NCBI GenBank assembly: GCA_023391335.1
Contig: JAEWBG010000071.1
Coordinates: forward strand, 1-62,550
DNA: 62,550 nt
Source: Pseudomonadota bacterium
GTDB taxonomy: Bacteria; Pseudomonadota; Gammaproteobacteria; Steroidobacterales; Steroidobacteraceae
Reading direction: 5' to 3'
A model generated the notes under the pieces. That model had not been told where the DNA came from. It did not search any database and was given only the letters and a program-made list of their open reading frames with translations. Positions 42,773-52,100 of the stretch are shown here, piece by piece; the stretch's first letter is position 1, and each line of letters opens with the position of its first letter. The position numbers and the translations under genes were made by a program.

Positions 42773-43603
42773 TCAGGCGCGTACCAGGAACCTTTGCACC
42801 AACTTTTGCGCAAGAGGAGCGACGACGAGAACGATCGGAAACGCGATGGCCCACGCTGTGAGCCAGCCGGTGATCCATGTGGTCACGAAATCAGGCGTGA
42901 TGCCGATCGCACGCAACGTCGCGATCGCCGAGACCAAGAGCGACATCATGCCGGAGAGGATCAGTCCAAATAAAACCGGAGCGAATTTTTTCGGGAGCAT
43001 GGCTATTTCCTGAATTGTGCGGATGATCACGCCGCAGTCGCGACTCGCGACGCGCTGCAGTGTGCGAGCGAAGTTCCGGCCGAAGCACCAAGCCGTCTTT
43101 GTATCGCCGACAGCGAAGGAATCAGCAGGCGATGAGTGCCCGGCCTGCGCCATAAGGCCCGACCAAGATCCGAGTCGATTGATCGCCTCGTCGTAGGCAA
43201 CGCCCTTGTGCTGTTCCGGAAGGAAGGGATTGCCCACCCAAATCATTCCGTGCTGCATCGAGAACACGAACAGCGACATGAGAGTGGATTGCTTGTCGCC
43301 CGCGGGCAGCGATGAAACCGTAAACCCTGCGGCCAATCTCCCTTTGAGCTGTTGCCCGCGCCACAGTCGACCGGTCGCGTCGATGAAGGTTTTGAACACG
43401 CCGGATACGCCACCCAGATAAGTAGGCGAGCCGAGGATGTAACCGTCGTAGTTCGTGAGTTCGTCCGGCGCATGCGTGAGATCCTCCGCCTTGAGCAAAT
43501 GCGCCTCCGTATCGGCGATTGTGCGAGCGCCCTCCACGACGTGCTTCGCGATGTGCTCGGTGTGGCCATGTGCGCTGTGATAGATGACGGCTAACTTTTT
43601 CAT
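42773..43603 (-). CDS. Flavodoxin/WrbA-like NAD(P)H:quinone oxidoreductase fused to DUF2798
   Basis: The 276-residue frame contains a WrbA-like flavodoxin (KLAVIYHSAHGHTEHIAKHV, the FMN loop YILGSPTYLGGVSGVF, FVFSMQHGMIWVGNPF; residues 1-190) and then a two-helix DUF2798 domain (MLPKKFAPVLFGLILSGM, start at 202). No stop separates them. The DUF2798 part begins with its own ATG at 43000 and AGGAAA just upstream, so it may also be made alone. The link of about 12 residues after the usual flavodoxin end suggests a lost stop. It lies 5 bp after the DUF2938 gene. Confidence 0.78.
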   Translation of the reverse strand: MKKLAVIYHSAHGHTEHIAKHVVEGARTIADTEAHLLKAEDLTHAPDELTNYDGYILGSPTYLGGVSGVFKTFIDATGRLWRGQQLKGRLAAGFTVSSLPAGDKQSTLMSLFVFSMQHGMIWVGNPFLPEQHKGVAYDEAINRLGSWSGLMAQAGHSSPADSFAVGDTKTAWCFGRNFARTLQRVASRDCGVIIRTIQEIAMLPKKFAPVLFGLILSGMMSLLVSAIATLRAIGITPDFVTTWITGWLTAWAIAFPIVLVVAPLAQKLVQRFLVRA

Positions 43604-43608
43604 GATGA

Positions 43609-44100
43609 TTACCTCGAGCCCAAGTTGACGACGACGGCAGAGACGTACAGACCGACACCGAATATCGTGTGATTGATGATGCTTCGCAGACAGATCTTCA
43701 AAGGCGTCGGTGTTCTGGAAGCGAAGAATCCCGCGCCCATGGCGGGCTGCATGATGAGAAGCGGCGCGGCCACCGTGCATGCCCCAACGATCACGGCCGA
43801 CCACAATGCAGGATCTTGCAGCCACGCTCTGCCTTGGACGGCGATCAGCAGACCAGCAAAAACAACGCCGATCGCATAGTGGGAAAACCAGCCGAATGCG
43901 AGTTCCCATCGGACCGGCGTCGCCTTTGCGATCGCCGGCTGTGCGAATTGGCCGCGGAGCACGTAGCCAACCCATCGACCCAAGAATGCGAAATTAAGAC
44001 CTTGCACTCCGAATCGCTTCAGCAGAGCGAGCCACGCGTCTAGCACGGCGGTCGCACCGATTCCGATCAGGACGATTCGCATCACATCTACTGGCTGCAT
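43609..44100 (-). CDS. DUF2938 membrane protein
   Basis: The 163-residue protein has four predicted membrane helices (VMRIVLIGIGATAVLDAWLAL, LAFGWFSHYAIGVVFAGLL, LWSAVIVGACTVAAPLLIM, IFGVGLYVSAVVV) and the motif LNFAFLGRWVGYVLRGQF typical of DUF2938. Role unknown. It is the first gene of the minus-strand pair with the flavodoxin fusion and diverges from a MerR regulator, whose operator lies 50 bp upstream. Confidence 0.85.
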   Translation of the reverse strand: MQPVDVMRIVLIGIGATAVLDAWLALLKRFGVQGLNFAFLGRWVGYVLRGQFAQPAIAKATPVRWELAFGWFSHYAIGVVFAGLLIAVQGRAWLQDPALWSAVIVGACTVAAPLLIMQPAMGAGFFASRTPTPLKICLRSIINHTIFGVGLYVSAVVVNLGSR

Positions 44101-44149
44101 AAACGACCTCTTCGAAGAACTTGCTAAGCGTTGGGAATCAGTCTAGAAG

Positions 44150-44165
44150 TTGAAGTCGACTTCAA
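44150..44165. promoter_or_regulatory. Perfect 16-bp palindrome, likely MerR operator
   Basis: TTGAAGTCGACTTCAA lies midway between the divergent DUF2938 and MerR genes, 16 bp before the MerR ATG. MerR-family proteins bind such dyads between promoter elements, so one site may control both directions. Confidence 0.65.
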
Positions 44166-44181
44166 GTCAAGGGGGGACGTG

Positions 44182-44610
44182 ATGGATATCGCAAGCCTAG
44201 CCAAGCGCACGGGAGTACCGGCCTCAGCGCTGCGGTACTACGAAAAGAAAGGGCTGATCAAATCGGTCGGTCGCGACGGGCTACGCCGGACGTTTGCTCC
44301 ACAGGTGCTCGATCAGCTGGCACTTATTGCGTTGGGACAAACTGCAGGGCTTTCGTTGGACGAGATCCGCTCGATGCTCTCCCCCAAAGGTGGGCCGAAG
44401 ATCGATCGTGCGCTGCTGGCTGCAAAGGCGAAGGAAATCGATTCGACGATCGTGCATTTGCGAGCGGTGAGCCGCGGCCTGCGCCATGCGGCTGCATGCC
44501 CGGCACCGAGCCACGCGCAATGCCCGACGTTCCAAAAGCTGCTCAGAACTGCGGCTGCAGGTGCACTCGAACACAGACGCCAACACCCTCAGGTGAAGAA
44601 GCGGCGGTAA
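44182..44610 (+). CDS. MerR-family transcriptional regulator
   Basis: The 142-residue protein has the MerR winged helix (MDIASLAKRTGVPASALRYYEKKGLI, about 1-26; LRRTFAPQVLDQLALIALGQ) and a dimer helix. The C-terminal part has cysteines at AACPAPSHAQCPTF, Cys-x6-Cys, of possible redox or metal role, although not in the SoxR 4-Cys spacing. ATG 44182 has GGGGGA ahead. The dyad at 44150 and the divergent DUF2938-flavodoxin operon are its likely targets. The inducer may be oxidative or a quinone-like compound; that is inference. Confidence 0.87.
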   Translation: MDIASLAKRTGVPASALRYYEKKGLIKSVGRDGLRRTFAPQVLDQLALIALGQTAGLSLDEIRSMLSPKGGPKIDRALLAAKAKEIDSTIVHLRAVSRGLRHAAACPAPSHAQCPTFQKLLRTAAAGALEHRRQHPQVKKRR

Positions 44611-44663
44611 TTATTCTTGCGGATCCGCTGATGGATTCAGATCGCGCGTTATATAGATCGAGC

Positions 44664-45941
44664 TCACGGATCGAGCGCGTTGATGTAATTCGTAGGTTGC
44701 GTGCCCAGGACAACCTGGGCTGCGGACCAAGTCGCGATGGCACGGGCTCTCGCGTCCGCAAGCCGAGATTGCGAATCGAAGAGATCCCGTTGTTGGCGCA
44801 GTAAGTCTTCCATCGAAGTCATGCCGACTCGTTGCAATTCGACTTGCACTTTTACGACTTCCTCACGCGCCGCAACTTCCTTCTGCGCGGCGGCAAGGTC
44901 CGCGACGGCGGTGTCATACGCGGACTTCAGCTTCGCCCATTCGCGTTGGAATTCCCCCGCCGCGGCAAGTTCGCGCTTCTCGGCGGCACGCGCTCGCGCA
45001 TCGAGCGAACTCGCTCGTCGATATGCGGCAGGCTCGATCGGAATTGTGAATCGTGCGCCCACACTCCATGCATCCGGGACGCCCGCCGTGCCTTGAAATT
45101 GCGAGTAGTCGCCGACGGCACTGATCTGCGGCAGCAATGATCGACGTGCCTCGCGTGCCTGCGCATCGAGCGCCTCGGTCTGCGCCTTTGCCAACAAGAC
45201 CGGGAGACCCTCAGCGTTTTGTCCTTGCGTCCACGCGGGAATGCTCCGCTCACTGCGCGATGGCACGAGCTCTTGGCCGGTCGCCTCGCGCAGCGCCGCA
45301 CTTGCCTGTGCCATCAGGCCGTTCAAGCGGACCTCATCGGACTCGAGCCGCGCCGCCTCACTTTCAGCAAGTTTCAGATCCACGCCCGCGCTCAATTGAA
45401 CTTGCACCTCACGACGCACGCGCTCCAGAGTCGTGTTGACCCGATCGCGTTGCGCGCGCAGTGCATCTTCCTGAGTCGCCAACGATTGCAGACCCAGGTA
45501 AGCACTCGTCGCGGCATGAAGCCGCATCAGCGTTTCCTGCCGCTCCAACAGTCGGGCTGCTTCCAGGTTCGATTTCGCAGTCGCACGGGAAGCTGCGATC
45601 GCGCCGAACAAGTCGATCGGAATGCTGTAGCTGACGCCGTATCTCGATGCATCTTGTGCAAATCGCGGATTGGCGAATGCACTCGGCGTGAATGCGCCGA
45701 GAAAGCGATCGTCGTTGTAATGCGCCGTCTCAGCGCTCACCGCGCCGCCACCGAAGTAGCGCTGGGTGGCGGATGCGAGTTCGCTCTGTGCCGCCTGCGT
45801 ATCCAGAGCTCGAGCTTCAATCGCCGGATGGCTCAGGGCGTGTCGCAACAAGTCGCCGAGTTCGCCGCCCGATGACGTGCCTGCAAACACCATGAGTCCG
45901 ATGGAACTGAGGGCCACCCATTTCACGCGCATTTGTTTCAT
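44664..45941 (-). CDS. TolC-family outer-membrane efflux protein
   Basis: The 425-residue protein has a signal peptide (VALSSIGLMVFAGTSSG), the paired OEP repeats with long coiled-coil helices (LEAARLLERQETLMRLHAATSAYL, RVRREVQVQLSAGVDLKLAESEAARL, and the second copy near ELQRVGMTSMEDLLRQQRDL), as in the CusC/CzcC-type. It should form the outer-membrane duct of the RND pump encoded 2 kb away on the other strand. Its start lies just after the end of the sulfide:quinone oxidoreductase gene, 3 bp apart. Confidence 0.87.
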   Translation of the reverse strand: MKQMRVKWVALSSIGLMVFAGTSSGGELGDLLRHALSHPAIEARALDTQAAQSELASATQRYFGGGAVSAETAHYNDDRFLGAFTPSAFANPRFAQDASRYGVSYSIPIDLFGAIAASRATAKSNLEAARLLERQETLMRLHAATSAYLGLQSLATQEDALRAQRDRVNTTLERVRREVQVQLSAGVDLKLAESEAARLESDEVRLNGLMAQASAALREATGQELVPSRSERSIPAWTQGQNAEGLPVLLAKAQTEALDAQAREARRSLLPQISAVGDYSQFQGTAGVPDAWSVGARFTIPIEPAAYRRASSLDARARAAEKRELAAAGEFQREWAKLKSAYDTAVADLAAAQKEVAAREEVVKVQVELQRVGMTSMEDLLRQQRDLFDSQSRLADARARAIATWSAAQVVLGTQPTNYINALDP

Positions 45942-45944
45942 CGG

Positions 45945-47216
45945 CTACTGCTGTACGCGCAAAATGCCGAGCGCCTTGAGCACGTACTTCTCATAAACCG
46001 GTTCAGGCTTGCCGGTCTTCATCTTCCGCAGGAAGTATTTCTCGAACGCGATCTTGGCGAGGTGGACCCACTTTCCCCTCTTCGCCCAAGTCACATTGCG
46101 CGGCGGAATCTGCGGTAGGGCGACGAACGCGATGCCGTTATCGCCCATGTCGGCCAGACAAATCGCATTCCACGTTGCCTTCGCGCTCACCGGTTTGCCG
46201 CTTAGTTCGTTGGCGATGTTCTGCACGATCGCACTCACCATCGACTCGATCATGTAGCCGGTCTTCGGCGCACCGGTCGGAACAGGAGTGGGTTCGACCG
46301 GAGGAATCGCAACACACACGCCGGCGGCGTAGATGTTTGGATATTTCGGATTGCGCTGATACTCATCGATCAGCACGAACCCACGTGGGTTACACAGCCC
46401 CGGCACGCCCGCCACTGCATCGATGCCTTTGAACGCCGGGATGAACATGCTGAACGAGCATGGCACTTCATGCTCGCGAAGCGGCTTGCCTTGCTCATCG
46501 TGCTCAGCCACGCGCACCGCCTTATCGCCTACTTCGAGCAGCTTGGCGTTCGTAATCCATTTCACGTGCCGCTGTCTGAGCTCGGATTCCATCATGCCTT
46601 TGGAGTCCCCTACCCCACCCAAGCCCATGTGGCCGATATAAGGCTCGGGTGTCACGAACGTCATCGGCACCTTGTGCCGCAACTCGCGCTTGCGTAGGTC
46701 CGAATCGATGATGAACGCGAACTCGTAAGCCGGGCCGAAACAACTCGCGCCCGCAGCTGCACCAATCACCACGGGCCCTGGATTCTGGAGGAATCGCTCG
46801 TAACGCTCGCGCGCCTCTTGTGCATGCGGCGTCGTGCAGACCGAAGCACTATGTCCTTGCGGCCCGAGCCCCGGTACCTCTTCGAATGCGAGCTTGGGTC
46901 CGGTCGCAATGACGAGATAGTCGTACTGCACGGTTCGGCCGTCCGCGAGTGTGAGCGTGCGATGGTCCGCATCGATTGCCTGCACTGCGCTTGCAATGAA
47001 TTGAATGCCGGCCTTCTCCACCGCAGGCGCGATAGCGACCGAAATTTCAGCAGGCGTGCGCCACCCCACTGCAACCCACGGATTGGATGGGGTGAATTGA
47101 AACTCCGGCGACGGATTGATGAGCGTAATCGTGTGCTCAGGCCCAAGCGCATGGCGCAAATCATAGGCTGCGGGCAAGCCGCCAACGCCCGCCCCCATTA
47201 GTACTATGTTGGCCAT
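45945..47216 (-). CDS. sqr: Sulfide:quinone oxidoreductase
   Basis: The 423-residue flavoprotein oxidises sulfide to polysulfide or persulfide and feeds electrons to quinone at the membrane. FAD binding is by VLMGAGVGGLPAAYDL at the N-terminus. The three catalytic Cys are Cys127 (ASVCTTP), Cys159 (GASCFGP) and Cys353 (AICLADMG), matching the spacing of Cys128/160/356 in the Acidithiobacillus enzyme. The NTPVPTGAPKTGYMIE segment and an amphipathic C-terminus are typical. GGGAGGG lies before the ATG. It is transcribed away from the ArsR-RND set and next to TolC. Confidence 0.9.
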   Translation of the reverse strand: MANIVLMGAGVGGLPAAYDLRHALGPEHTITLINPSPEFQFTPSNPWVAVGWRTPAEISVAIAPAVEKAGIQFIASAVQAIDADHRTLTLADGRTVQYDYLVIATGPKLAFEEVPGLGPQGHSASVCTTPHAQEARERYERFLQNPGPVVIGAAAGASCFGPAYEFAFIIDSDLRKRELRHKVPMTFVTPEPYIGHMGLGGVGDSKGMMESELRQRHVKWITNAKLLEVGDKAVRVAEHDEQGKPLREHEVPCSFSMFIPAFKGIDAVAGVPGLCNPRGFVLIDEYQRNPKYPNIYAAGVCVAIPPVEPTPVPTGAPKTGYMIESMVSAIVQNIANELSGKPVSAKATWNAICLADMGDNGIAFVALPQIPPRNVTWAKRGKWVHLAKIAFEKYFLRKMKTGKPEPVYEKYVLKALGILRVQQ

Positions 47217-47329
47217 AATCCCTCCCGGTAACTAGATGCAAGCAACGTCATTGCGTTCGGAAACGTACCACGTTATATTCGGCCTGTCTAATTTAGTCAT
47301 ACCTTATACGCACCGACACACAGAGCCCA
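47217..47329. promoter_or_regulatory. Divergent promoter region, sqr and arsR-RND operons
   Basis: The 113-bp gap is more AT-rich than its surroundings around 47268-47310 (ttatattc, taatttagtc, ccttatacg). The ArsR regulator should bind here and act on both directions. I could not define a clean dyad, so only the region is annotated. Confidence 0.4.
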
Positions 47330-47668
47330 ATGCCGCAGAGAAAGACTGGAATAGCTCCGCTCGACCTCAAAACGATGCGCAGGCGATCCGCCGAGGCGGC
47401 GCGTTTGCTGCGATCGATTGCCAATCAACAGCGCTTGCTGGTGCTGTGCGCCCTTACGGAAGGCGAGCTCTCAGTAAGCGATCTGAATGCCCGTATAGAT
47501 TTATCGCAGTCCGCGCTATCGCAACACCTCGCGGTACTACGTAACGAGCAGTTGGTATCCACGAGGCGTGAGGCACAAACCATCTACTACTCTTTGGAAA
47601 ACGGCATCGCTCTGAAGCTGTTGCAGACCCTGCACGACTATTTCTGCGATGCAACTTCCTCGAAATAG
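47330..47668 (+). CDS. ArsR-family regulator of the BigR/SqrR persulfide-sensing type
   Basis: The 112-residue protein has the winged helix ELSVSDLNARIDLSQSALSQHLAVLRNEQLVSTRREAQTIYYSL-type core (recognition helix SQSALSQHLAVL). It lacks the metal-binding ELCVCD motif of classic ArsR. It has two cysteines, Cys40 (LLVLCALTEGE) and Cys106 (HDYFCDATS), 66 residues apart, the same spacing as the disulfide- or polysulfide-forming pair of BigR (Cys42/Cys108) and SqrR (Cys41/Cys107). It lies beside sqr and starts the operon of the RND pump, so derepression by persulfide or hydropersulfide is strongly suggested. Confidence 0.88.
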   Translation: MPQRKTGIAPLDLKTMRRRSAEAARLLRSIANQQRLLVLCALTEGELSVSDLNARIDLSQSALSQHLAVLRNEQLVSTRREAQTIYYSLENGIALKLLQTLHDYFCDATSSK

Positions 47669-47678
47669 GCAGGCCACC

Positions 47679-47792
47679 ATGCACCACGAATTCATCGAAC
47701 GCGCACGCAGCGTGCTTGCCCAACCAGAAGACCGCCGCGTTCTCCCGTTCCGCCCCAACTTGCAGCTCCAACCGAGCAGAAGATTTATATGA
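47679..47792 (+). CDS. Possible 37-residue small protein, coupled to DUF2892
   Basis: The frame reads MHHEFIERARSVLAQPEDR then RVLPFRPNLQ and stops at 47792. Its stop overlaps the start of the DUF2892 gene (ATGA at 47789), a coupling arrangement found through this operon. Composition is soluble and basic at the end. I do not recognise it. It may be a short leader peptide or a remnant of a longer gene. Confidence 0.45.
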   Translation: MHHEFIERARSVLAQPEDRRVLPFRPNLQLQPSRRFI

Positions 47793-48010
47793 ATACTTCC
47801 ATCGACAAACTGGTGTTTCGATTCGCAGGCCTCTTCATCCTGGTCAGCCTCGCCCTCGCGTACTACCACTCGGCAAATTGGTTGTGGTTCACGGCATTCG
47901 TTGGTGCCAACTTGCTGCAAGCGTCGTTTACAGGGATTTGCCCGCTGGCGATGATTCTTAAAAAGTTCGGCGCTCCCGAAGGGGCTGCATTCTGCGCTCA
48001 TTCGAAATGA
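47789..48010 (+). CDS. DUF2892 inner-membrane protein (YgaP C-terminal-like)
   Basis: The 73-residue protein has two membrane helices (LVFRFAGLFILVSLALAYY, WLWFTAFVGANLLQASFTG) and the conserved tail TGICPLAMILKKFGAPEGAAF, characteristic of DUF2892. In YgaP this part anchors a rhodanese that handles thiosulfate or persulfide sulfur. Here no rhodanese is attached. It sits between the ArsR regulator and the RND adaptor, overlapping the adaptor start by ATGA, so it is part of one operon. Confidence 0.85.
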   Translation: MNTSIDKLVFRFAGLFILVSLALAYYHSANWLWFTAFVGANLLQASFTGICPLAMILKKFGAPEGAAFCAHSK

Positions 48011-49104
48011 CGAAGGATCCGCGAACATTCATGAGACATCGCGCGCTCGCAGCACTCGCTGCAGGACTCGTCGTCGCGGCCTGTTCGCACTCTTCGCCGC
48101 CTGCAGAGCAGGCCACGTCTGCGGAGGGACTGAAGACCGTCGCGATCGAACCTGCACGCGTTGCGGTGGAAACATCGTTCGATGGAGTAATCGAAGCGGT
48201 CAACCAGGCGACCGTCGCCGCCCAGACATCAGGTCGAGTGCTCGAACTGCCGTATGACGTCGGCGACTACGTCGAGAAAGGCTCCGTGATCGTTCGCATA
48301 CGCGACACGGAGCAGCGCGCGCGAGCCGATAGCGCAACTGCGGCGTTCACCGATGCTCAGGCACGCTTGGCCGAGGCGCAGTTGGCGTACGACCGAATCA
48401 AAGACCTATTCGACAAGAACATGGTCGCCAAGGCCGCGTACGACAAAGCCACTGCGGATCTCAAATCGGCGAAGGCGCGCGTTGAAGCCGCTTCATCCGC
48501 CGCTCAGGAAGCAAAAGAAGGATTGGGCTACACCACTCTGCGAGCGCCCTACAGCGGCATCGTCGTTTCGCGGCAGATCGAAGTGGGCGAGATTGCCGCC
48601 GTCGGTCAGCCGCTCATGACGGGCCTATCGCTCGAGGAACTGCGTGCGGTCGTCGACATTCCGCAGGAGCACATCGGGCCACTGCGCAAACACAAAGAGG
48701 CGCGCATTGCACTCGCCGATGGCCGCTGGATTACTGCGACTCAGGTGCGCATTCCGCCTAGCGCCGATCCGAAGACGCAGAGCTTCCATGTGCACGTCTT
48801 GCTGCCGAAGGGAGACTACGGTCTATTTCCGGGTACGCTCGTCAAAGTCGCATTTACGACCGGCGATGCCGAACAGCTCCTCGCACCTGCTTCATCCGTA
48901 GTACAGCGCGGCGAAATCACGGGCATCTACGTCGTGGGCGCTGACGGAAAAGTCGGATTCCGCTACATCCGCGCCGGCACAGTCGCTCCGGATAATCGCA
49001 TCCCGATTCTTGCTGGGGTTGCACAGGGTGAAAAGATCGCGGTGGATCCCGTCGCCGCCGCCATCGCGTACCGCCAGCAAACCGTCTCGCAATCGAAGAC
49101 ATGA
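48007..49104 (+). CDS. RND efflux periplasmic adaptor (membrane fusion) lipoprotein
   Basis: The 365-residue protein has a lipobox (LVVAACSH) after a short signal sequence; the mature Cys is near residue 26. It has the biotinyl-lipoyl-like hairpin (TVAAQTSGRVLELPYDVGDYVEKGSVIV, LGYTTLRAPYSGIVVSRQIEVGEIAAVGQPL) with a long coiled-coil between, and the beta-barrel domain DIPQEHIGPLRKHKEARI. It links the RND permease to TolC. The start at 48007 overlaps DUF2892; an internal ATG at 48031 is an alternative that keeps the signal. It also overlaps the permease gene (ATGA). Confidence 0.9.
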   Translation: MTKDPRTFMRHRALAALAAGLVVAACSHSSPPAEQATSAEGLKTVAIEPARVAVETSFDGVIEAVNQATVAAQTSGRVLELPYDVGDYVEKGSVIVRIRDTEQRARADSATAAFTDAQARLAEAQLAYDRIKDLFDKNMVAKAAYDKATADLKSAKARVEAASSAAQEAKEGLGYTTLRAPYSGIVVSRQIEVGEIAAVGQPLMTGLSLEELRAVVDIPQEHIGPLRKHKEARIALADGRWITATQVRIPPSADPKTQSFHVHVLLPKGDYGLFPGTLVKVAFTTGDAEQLLAPASSVVQRGEITGIYVVGADGKVGFRYIRAGTVAPDNRIPILAGVAQGEKIAVDPVAAAIAYRQQTVSQSKT

Positions 49105-52100
49105 GCGGCTCGAACTCAGCGCCGCTCGGGTTCGCGGGTCGGCTCGCGCGCTCATTTCTCACCACTGAAATTACCCCTCTACTCGCGTTGGTCGGGTTGC
49201 TGCTCGGCGTGTTTGCGGTTCTGATTACCGCTCGCGAAGAAGAGCCGCAGATTAACGTGACGTTTGCGAACGTCTTCATTGCCTATCCCGGCGCGAGCGC
49301 TAGAGAAGTCGAGCAAGTCGTCACCACGGCCGCCGAGCGCATGCTTTCGGAGTTGAAAGGCGTCGAGCACATTTACTCATCCTCCATGCCGGGTATGTCT
49401 GCCATCACGGTGCGCTTCGCCGTCGGCGAGCCGCGCACGGATGCCATCGTGCGGCTGTATAACGCGCTCTACTCCAACCAAGATTGGATACCGCCGAATG
49501 CAGGCGTGAGTGCGCCGCTCATCAAGCCCAAAGGGATCGATGACGTGCCCATCGTGGCAGTCACGTTGTGGAGCGAAGACGAGCAACTCACCGGCAATGA
49601 CTTGCTGCGGGTCGCACACGGGCTGCAGCCGCAATTGCAGCGAGTTTCAGGCACTCGCGAGATCAAGGTCATCGGCGGTTCCGATCGCGTCGTCCACGTA
49701 CTACTCGATCCCGCGCGCCTCGCAGGTTATGGATTGGCGCTGGAAGACTTAACTCGTGCGCTGAGCGCCGCCAATGCCTCACAGGATGCAGGCGCCCTCG
49801 TTCGCGATGGGAAAGAGATCCTGGTTCAGGCCGGCACATTCTTGATGGCGCCCGAAGAAGTAGCGGATCTAGTGGTCGGGGTGCGCAATGGGTCGCCGAT
49901 CTACTTACATGACGTTGCGACCGTACGTTACGAGCCGGACCAACCCGAACAGTACGTAACGATCGGCGCAGGTCCGGCATCGCCCGACGTCAAGGCAAGC
50001 GCACGGCATCCAGCCGTGACGATCGCGGTTGGCAAGAAGCCAGGCGAGAACGCCGTCGTCGTCGCCCAAAACGTGCTCGATCGCTTGACCACTTTGAAAG
50101 GCACGTATGTCCCCGACAACGTGCATGTCACGGTGACGCGAGACTACGGGACCACTGCAGCCGACAAAGCTCAGACGCTGATCAAGAAGTTGATCTTCGC
50201 AACGATCTCGGTGGTCGTGCTGGTGTTCTTATCACTGGGTCGCCGCGAATCGATCGTCGTCGGCGCCGCGGTGATCGTCACGCTGGCAACGACGTTGTTC
50301 GCATCATGGGCGTGGGGGTTCACGCTCAATCGCGTTTCGCTGTTCGCACTGATTTTTTCCATCGGCATCCTCGTCGATGATGCGATCGTCGTCGTCGAGA
50401 ATATTCATCGCCACATGCAACTCGGGGGCAAATCGCTCACCGAAGCGATTCCGCTTGCTGTGGATGAAGTGGGCGGGCCCACCATTCTCGCCACGTTTAC
50501 AGTCATCGCCGCGCTGCTGCCTATGGCGTTCGTGTCCGGCCTGATGGGGCCGTACATGCGTCCGATCCCGATCAACGCGAGCATGGGCATGCTGATCTCG
50601 CTCGCCGTCGCGTTCATGTTCACGCCGTGGCTGTATCGCCGTTTGTTTCTCAAGCACGAGGAATCGCATCACACGAGCGAAGACAAGATGGCGCAGCGGC
50701 TGCAGCGATTCTTCACCCGCGTGATGACTCCGTTTCTGCGCGGTGCGCAAGGTAATCGCAACCGCCGACTGTTGCTGTTCTCGATCCTGGGATTGATCGT
50801 GATCTCACTCGGCCTGGTCGGCATTCGCGCGGTCGTGATGAAAATGCTGCCGTTCGATAACAAGAGCGAATTTCAAGTGGTCGTCGATATGCCCGAGGGC
50901 ACCCCGCTCGAAGAAACCAATCGCGTGCTCAATGCACTCGCCGACTACATCGCAACCGTTCCGGAAGTCACCGACTACCAGATCTATTCCGGCACCTCCG
51001 CACCGATCAACTTCAATGGGCTCGTCCGGCAGTACTATCTGCGCCGCGGCGCCAACCAAGGCGACATCCAGGTCAACTTGCTCGAGAAGCACGCCCGCAA
51101 GCGCAAGTCGCACGACATCGCGTTGGCAATGCGCGCTCCGCTCGCGAAGATCGGCAAGCAATACAGCGCTTCGGTCAAAGTGGTCGAAGTGCCGCCCGGC
51201 CCGCCGGTGCTCTCGCCGCTCGTCGCCGAGATTTACGGCATCGACTACGCCCGGCAAATTGAAGCGGCACGCCAGGTGCGATCGGCATTCGAGGCGACAC
51301 CGGACATTGTGGATGTCGATGACACGATCGAAGCGCCGCAACCGAAGATCGTCATCGAAGTGGATCGCGCGCGGGCCGCGAAGCTGGGCGTAACCCAAGA
51401 TACCGTTGTTTCCGCGGTCGCCACCGCAACGCGCGGCAGCGATCCGTCGTACCTGCACGACGAAGGCACGCAGTATCCGATTCCGATTCGTCTTGAACTT
51501 GCATCGACAGACAAGGCAGACGTCGAGTCCATCAAAGCGATTCGCGTGAGATCGCAAAGCGGTGCACTCGTTCCCTTGAGCGAAATCGCGCGCATCGTTC
51601 AGACGACACGCGAGCAATCGATTCAGCACAAGGATCTGCTGCCGGTCGTCTATGTGTTCGGGGATGCCGCGGGCAAGACCGACAGTCCGCTATATGGGAT
51701 GGGTGCCATTTCATCGAAGCTCGATGAGATTTCGATCGACGGCAATCCGATTCAGCGCAGCCTCACCCAGCAACCCGATATTCCACTTGGCTGGCATCTC
51801 AAATGGGATGGCGAATGGCAGGTCACGCTCGACACGTTCCGTGACATGGGCATCGCCTACTCGGTGGGACTCGTGCTGATCTATTTGCTAGTGGTGGCGC
51901 AATTCCGTTCGTACAGCGTGCCGCTGATCATCATGGCGCCGATTCCTTTGACGATCATTGGCATCATGCCTGGGCACGCGCTGCTCGGTCAGCAGTTCAC
52001 TGCGCCGTCGATGATCGGCATGATTGCGCTCGCCGGCATCATCGTGCGCAACTCGATATTGTTGGTCGACTTCATCGAGCAAGAAGTGCGTGCCGGCAAG

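Noticed and set aside
42773..43975. 400-residue reading starting at 43975 upstream of the flavodoxin
   Set aside because: The extra N-terminal part is the antisense-frame reading of the DUF2938 gene, and the flavodoxin start MKKLAVIYHS at 43603 is clear.
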